Source: Bradyrhizobium iriomotense (GTDB lineage: Bacteria; Pseudomonadota; Alphaproteobacteria; Rhizobiales; Xanthobacteraceae). Taken from it: 64,000 bases of DNA. The stretch's first letter is position 1, and every line of letters starts with the position of its first letter. Positions 61,121 to 64,000 of this stretch are shown here, piece by piece. Where the stretch lies: positions 62,001-126,000 of the forward strand of contig NZ_JAFCLP010000001.1 of the NCBI RefSeq assembly GCF_018129405.1, given 5' to 3'. The position numbers and the translations under genes are program-made. The notes beneath the pieces are model-generated. The model did not search any database, was not told the DNA's origin, and was given only the letters and a program-made list of their open reading frames with translations.

Positions 61121-62053
61121 TCACTTCTCCGGCGGCGGCACCGCGCCGGTCTGGCTGGTGATCAGGCCGTAATGCTCGATGCGGCGATGCCGGGCAAAAT
61201 CGAAGATCGTGGTCTTGCCGAAGGTGGTGGCATCGAGGTCGCAGGCGTGGACCAGAACCTCATCGTCTTCGGTCTTGGCCTCGGCGACGATCTCGCCATT
61301 GGGATCGACGATCAGGCTGCCGCCGAACAGCGGGTGGCCGTCCTCATTGCCGGCCTTGCCGACGGCGACCACCCAGGTCGCATTCTGATAGGCGCCCGCC
61401 TGCACGGAGAGACGGTTATGGAATAGGCGCTTCTCGACGCCCTCCTCGCTCTTCTCTGCATTCACGGACGGCGTGTTGTAGCCGATCAGCACCATCTCGA
61501 CGCCCTGCAGGCCCATGACGCGATAGGTCTCGGGCCAGCGCCTGTCATTGCAGATCGCCATGCCGATGATGCCGCCGAGCTCGCGCCAGACGTTGAAGCC
61601 GAGATCGCCCGGCTCGAAATAGCGCTTCTCCAGGTGCTGATGCGAGCGCTTGGTGTCGTATTCGACATGGCCGGGCAGATGCACCTTGCGATATTTGCCG
61701 ACGATCTTGCCGGACTTGTCGGTCAGGATCGCGGTGTTGAAATGATGACCGTCCGGCGTCAGCTCGGCATAGCCGAAATTCATCGCCATGCCGTGCTGTG
61801 CCGCGCGCTCGAACAGCGGTTTCGTCGCCGCGTTCGGCATCTCGCGCTCGAACCAGATGTCGAACTCGGAACGGTCCTCGACATACCAGCGCGGAAAGAA
61901 CGTCGTCAGCGCCAGCTCGGGATAGACGATCAGGTCGGCGCCCTTGCTCTTGGCCTCGTCCATCAGCGCGATCATACGCTTGACCACGGCCTCGCGGCTG
62001 TCGGCTTTCTGGATCGGGCCCATCTGGGCGGCGGCGACATTGACGATGCGCAT
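61121..62053 (-). CDS. N-carbamoyl-D-amino acid hydrolase (nitrilase superfamily)
   Basis: 310 residues from ATG at 62053 (AGGAA 8 bases before). The nitrilase triad is visible: E46 (VYPELAL), K123 (KYRKVHLPGH) and C168 (MAICNDRRWPETYRVMGL). The segment around the cysteine and RKVHLPGH matches known D-carbamoylases closely. It removes CO2 and NH3 from N-carbamoyl-D-amino acids, the product of D-hydantoinase. It shares a strand with the flavin reductase, the ligase and the aminotransferase genes. Confidence 0.93.
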   Translation of the reverse strand: MRIVNVAAAQMGPIQKADSREAVVKRMIALMDEAKSKGADLIVYPELALTTFFPRWYVEDRSEFDIWFEREMPNAATKPLFERAAQHGMAMNFGYAELTPDGHHFNTAILTDKSGKIVGKYRKVHLPGHVEYDTKRSHQHLEKRYFEPGDLGFNVWRELGGIIGMAICNDRRWPETYRVMGLQGVEMVLIGYNTPSVNAEKSEEGVEKRLFHNRLSVQAGAYQNATWVVAVGKAGNEDGHPLFGGSLIVDPNGEIVAEAKTEDDEVLVHACDLDATTFGKTTIFDFARHRRIEHYGLITSQTGAVPPPEK

Positions 62054-62156
62054 CAGCAAATTCCTGGTGATCTCTCGGGGGAAGCGGCAGCTCTAGGGAT
62101 GTTCCGGCGCTTGCAGCATAACGCAGCCTCGCACCGCTTTTCCAGCCAAGCACCTT

Positions 62157-63839
62157 TCATGCCGTCCGCCCCCATTCGGCGTCCTGCAAGAGCCGCCAGT
62201 TGATCTTGTTGCTGGCGGTGCGCGGCAGGGACTCGACGAAGACGACGGCGCGCGGCGCCTTGTAGCTCGCCATCGCGCCGCGCGCCCAGCCGACGATGTC
62301 GTCGGCCGAAATCGTCGCGCGCGCGGCTTCATCCAGCACCACCAGCGCCTTGACGGTCTCGCCGCGATAGCCGTCCGGCGCCGAGACGATGCAGCACTCG
62401 CGGATGGCGCGGTTCTGGTACATCGCCGCCTCAACCTCGGCCGGCCACACCTTGAAGCCGCTGACATTGATCATCCGCTTCAGTCGGTCCACGGCGAAGA
62501 AATAGCCTTCGGCATCGCGATAGCCGAGATCGCCCGTGCGCAGGAACCGCTTGCCGTCCCGCTCGATGAAGGCCTCGGCATCCGCCTCCGGCCTGTTCCA
62601 GTAACCTTGCAGCACCTGCGGCCCGTGCACGACGATCTCGCCGACCACGTTGTCGTCGAGCTCGATCAGGCTTTCGGGATCAATGATCCTTGCGTCGGTC
62701 TCGTGCACGGCGATGCCGAGGCACTGCCGCTTCGGCGCGGCCATCGGATTGAGATGCGTCGGCGACATCGTCTCGGTCATGCCGTAGCCCTCGACGAAAT
62801 CGAGGCCGAAGCGGCCTTTCAGCCGTTCAGCGACGGCCGTCGGCATCGCCGCGCCACCGCCGGTCAACACCTTGAGCTTCGCAAAGCAGCTGTCGCGGAA
62901 GCTGGCGCTTGCGAGCACATCCACGATCATGGTCGGCGCGGCGTTCCAGAACGTGACGCCATGGGTCTCGAACAGGTCGGGGAGCAGATCCTTGTCCCAG
63001 CGCGCCATCAGCAGCAGCGTGGCACCGCTGACGATGGCGGCATTCATCGAACCCTGCATGCCCGCGACATGGAACAGTGGCATGAAGCCGGTCATCACGT
63101 CGCCGCCGTCGAGCCCGTACCACCGCGCCTGCAACACGGCGGTGAACAGCGCGCTGCGATGGGTATGCATGCAGGCCTTGGGCTTGCCTGTTGTCCCCGA
63201 GGTATAGGGCAGGATCATCAGATCGTCCGGCCCAGTCTCCATCGCACCCGGCTGCAGGCCTTGCGCGATCGCGAACGACCAGGCGTGCCAGCCCGGCAGC
63301 GCCGGTACCTCGAACGGCGCTTCGGTCACACATGACGGCAGCGTGTAAGGTGTCGCGGCCGGAACCTCGTCGCGGTACTGCGCAACGACAGCATGCGTGA
63401 TGGCCTCACCCACCAGCGGAGCAAACACATCGCTCAGCTCGCTGCCGATGATCGCGACCCCAGCGCCGCTGTCCGCGGCGAGATACGCGATCTCGGCGGT
63501 CTTGTTCATGGGATTGACCGGCACGATCACGGCGTCCGCCCGCATCACCGCATAATAGGCGATGACATATTGCGGCGAGTTCTGCAGCGCGATCATGACG
63601 CGGTCGCCGCGCTTGATGCCGCAAACGCCTTGCAGGAAGCCGGCCATGGCATCGACACGGTCGCGCAACTCGGCGTAACTCAGGCTCGCGCCGTAAAACA
63701 CCGTCGCCGGGTGCGAAGGCCTTGCATGCGCGGCCCGCGCCAGCGCGTCGTACAGCGTCCCCTCCGGCATCGCGAGATGCCAGGGCTCATCCGCCGGCCA
63801 GGCCGGCGAGCGGCGAGGTGCTGCGTGGTCGGCGGTCAC
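62157..63839 (-). CDS. AMP-dependent acyl-CoA synthetase (ANL superfamily)
   Basis: 560 residues, GTG start at 63839 overlapping the upstream stop as GTGA. Core motifs: the P-loop YTSGTTGKPKACMHTH near 210, the aromatic YGMTETMS near 350, TGDLGYRDAEGYF near 435, and the C-terminal KxxK-type lysine in PRTASNKINWRLLQ. It activates a carboxylic acid to its CoA thioester. Its substrate here may be an acid released by the pathway or a medium-chain acid; the sequence does not decide. Confidence 0.93.
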   Translation of the reverse strand: MTADHAAPRRSPAWPADEPWHLAMPEGTLYDALARAAHARPSHPATVFYGASLSYAELRDRVDAMAGFLQGVCGIKRGDRVMIALQNSPQYVIAYYAVMRADAVIVPVNPMNKTAEIAYLAADSGAGVAIIGSELSDVFAPLVGEAITHAVVAQYRDEVPAATPYTLPSCVTEAPFEVPALPGWHAWSFAIAQGLQPGAMETGPDDLMILPYTSGTTGKPKACMHTHRSALFTAVLQARWYGLDGGDVMTGFMPLFHVAGMQGSMNAAIVSGATLLLMARWDKDLLPDLFETHGVTFWNAAPTMIVDVLASASFRDSCFAKLKVLTGGGAAMPTAVAERLKGRFGLDFVEGYGMTETMSPTHLNPMAAPKRQCLGIAVHETDARIIDPESLIELDDNVVGEIVVHGPQVLQGYWNRPEADAEAFIERDGKRFLRTGDLGYRDAEGYFFAVDRLKRMINVSGFKVWPAEVEAAMYQNRAIRECCIVSAPDGYRGETVKALVVLDEAARATISADDIVGWARGAMASYKAPRAVVFVESLPRTASNKINWRLLQDAEWGRTA

Positions 63840-64000
63840 CCGTGCTCCCTGTCGGCGATGTCGAGGCCGTGGTCGAGCGCGTCGAGCAGCAGCGTAGCCT
63901 CGCGCTCGGAGATCACCAGCGGCGGCGCCAGAAACAGTGAGGTCTGCTCGCCGCTGGTCCCGATCACCGCGCCGGCCTCCAGCGCGCGCTCCGCGACGCG
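63836..64000 (-). CDS. class III aminotransferase, C-terminal fragment (runs off right edge)
   Basis: Reading leftward from base 64000 gives 54 codons to a TGA at 63836. The peptide has LFLAPPLVISEREATLL and LDALDHGLDIAD, the usual C-terminal end of PLP-dependent class III aminotransferases (omega-transaminase type). The PLP lysine lies outside the window. It is directly upstream of, and coupled to, the acyl-CoA synthetase gene. Confidence in the family rests on this short tail only. Confidence 0.7.
   Translation of the reverse strand, partial: RVAERALEAGAVIGTSGEQTSLFLAPPLVISEREATLLLDALDHGLDIADREHG

Overview
The window is high-GC DNA from an alphaproteobacterium, most likely Bradyrhizobium or a close relative. 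The evidence is the dense Liv/Dpp-type transporters beside Mo-hydroxylase and amidohydrolase genes, and intergenic repeats of a type I know from Bradyrhizobium. No rRNA, tRNA, CRISPR array, transposase or replication origin was seen. Species assignment is inference.

Region 1 (1-12.6 kb) is a type I secretion island. A truncated gene at the left edge encodes a protein with the LEPR-XLL N-terminal motif. It is followed by an XRE regulator, a small exported protein, and a HlyD adaptor/ABC exporter operon. A kexin-like S8 protease with P domain and RTX tail and a 1006-residue SdrD_B-repeat protein converge on one strong terminator. Neither has a signal peptide, so both are candidate cargo of the exporter. 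No TolC-like outer-membrane gene is visible.

Region 2 (12.8-16.9 kb) is a run of short, poorly known genes, one with a ParB/sulfiredoxin-like fold.

Region 3 (16.9-28.8 kb) is a surface-polysaccharide locus of mostly single, alternately oriented genes: GH5 glycosidase, Wzy-like polymerase/ligase, CelD-type acyltransferase, FAD oxidoreductase, Wzx-like flippase, a Wzc/GumC-like protein whose ATPase motif is degenerate, a GT4 glycosyltransferase, and a protein with a GIPC-transferase-like beta-propeller.

Region 4 (28.9-64 kb) is a large catabolic and uptake island. It contains an alpha/beta hydrolase; a Liv operon ending in an overlapping Rieske ferredoxin; a three-subunit molybdenum hydroxylase whose Fe-S subunit is fused to a CoxG domain; and a cyclic amidohydrolase. 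A divergent MarR regulator, NCS1 permease and acetamidase/formamidase follow. Then come two complete Dpp/Opp-type ABC transporters; a flavin monooxygenase, SDR and epimerase; hydantoinase/dihydropyrimidinase, hydantoin racemase, flavin reductase and N-carbamoyl-D-amino acid hydrolase; an acyl-CoA synthetase; and the tail of a class III aminotransferase. Three copies of an AT(A/G)CGAAG-N4-CTTCGTAT inverted repeat lie in the two control regions around marR, which suggests a local MarR regulon. Together the genes look like import, ring hydroxylation, ring opening and stepwise C-N hydrolysis of an N-heterocyclic or cyclic-amide compound. The actual substrate cannot be read from the sequence.
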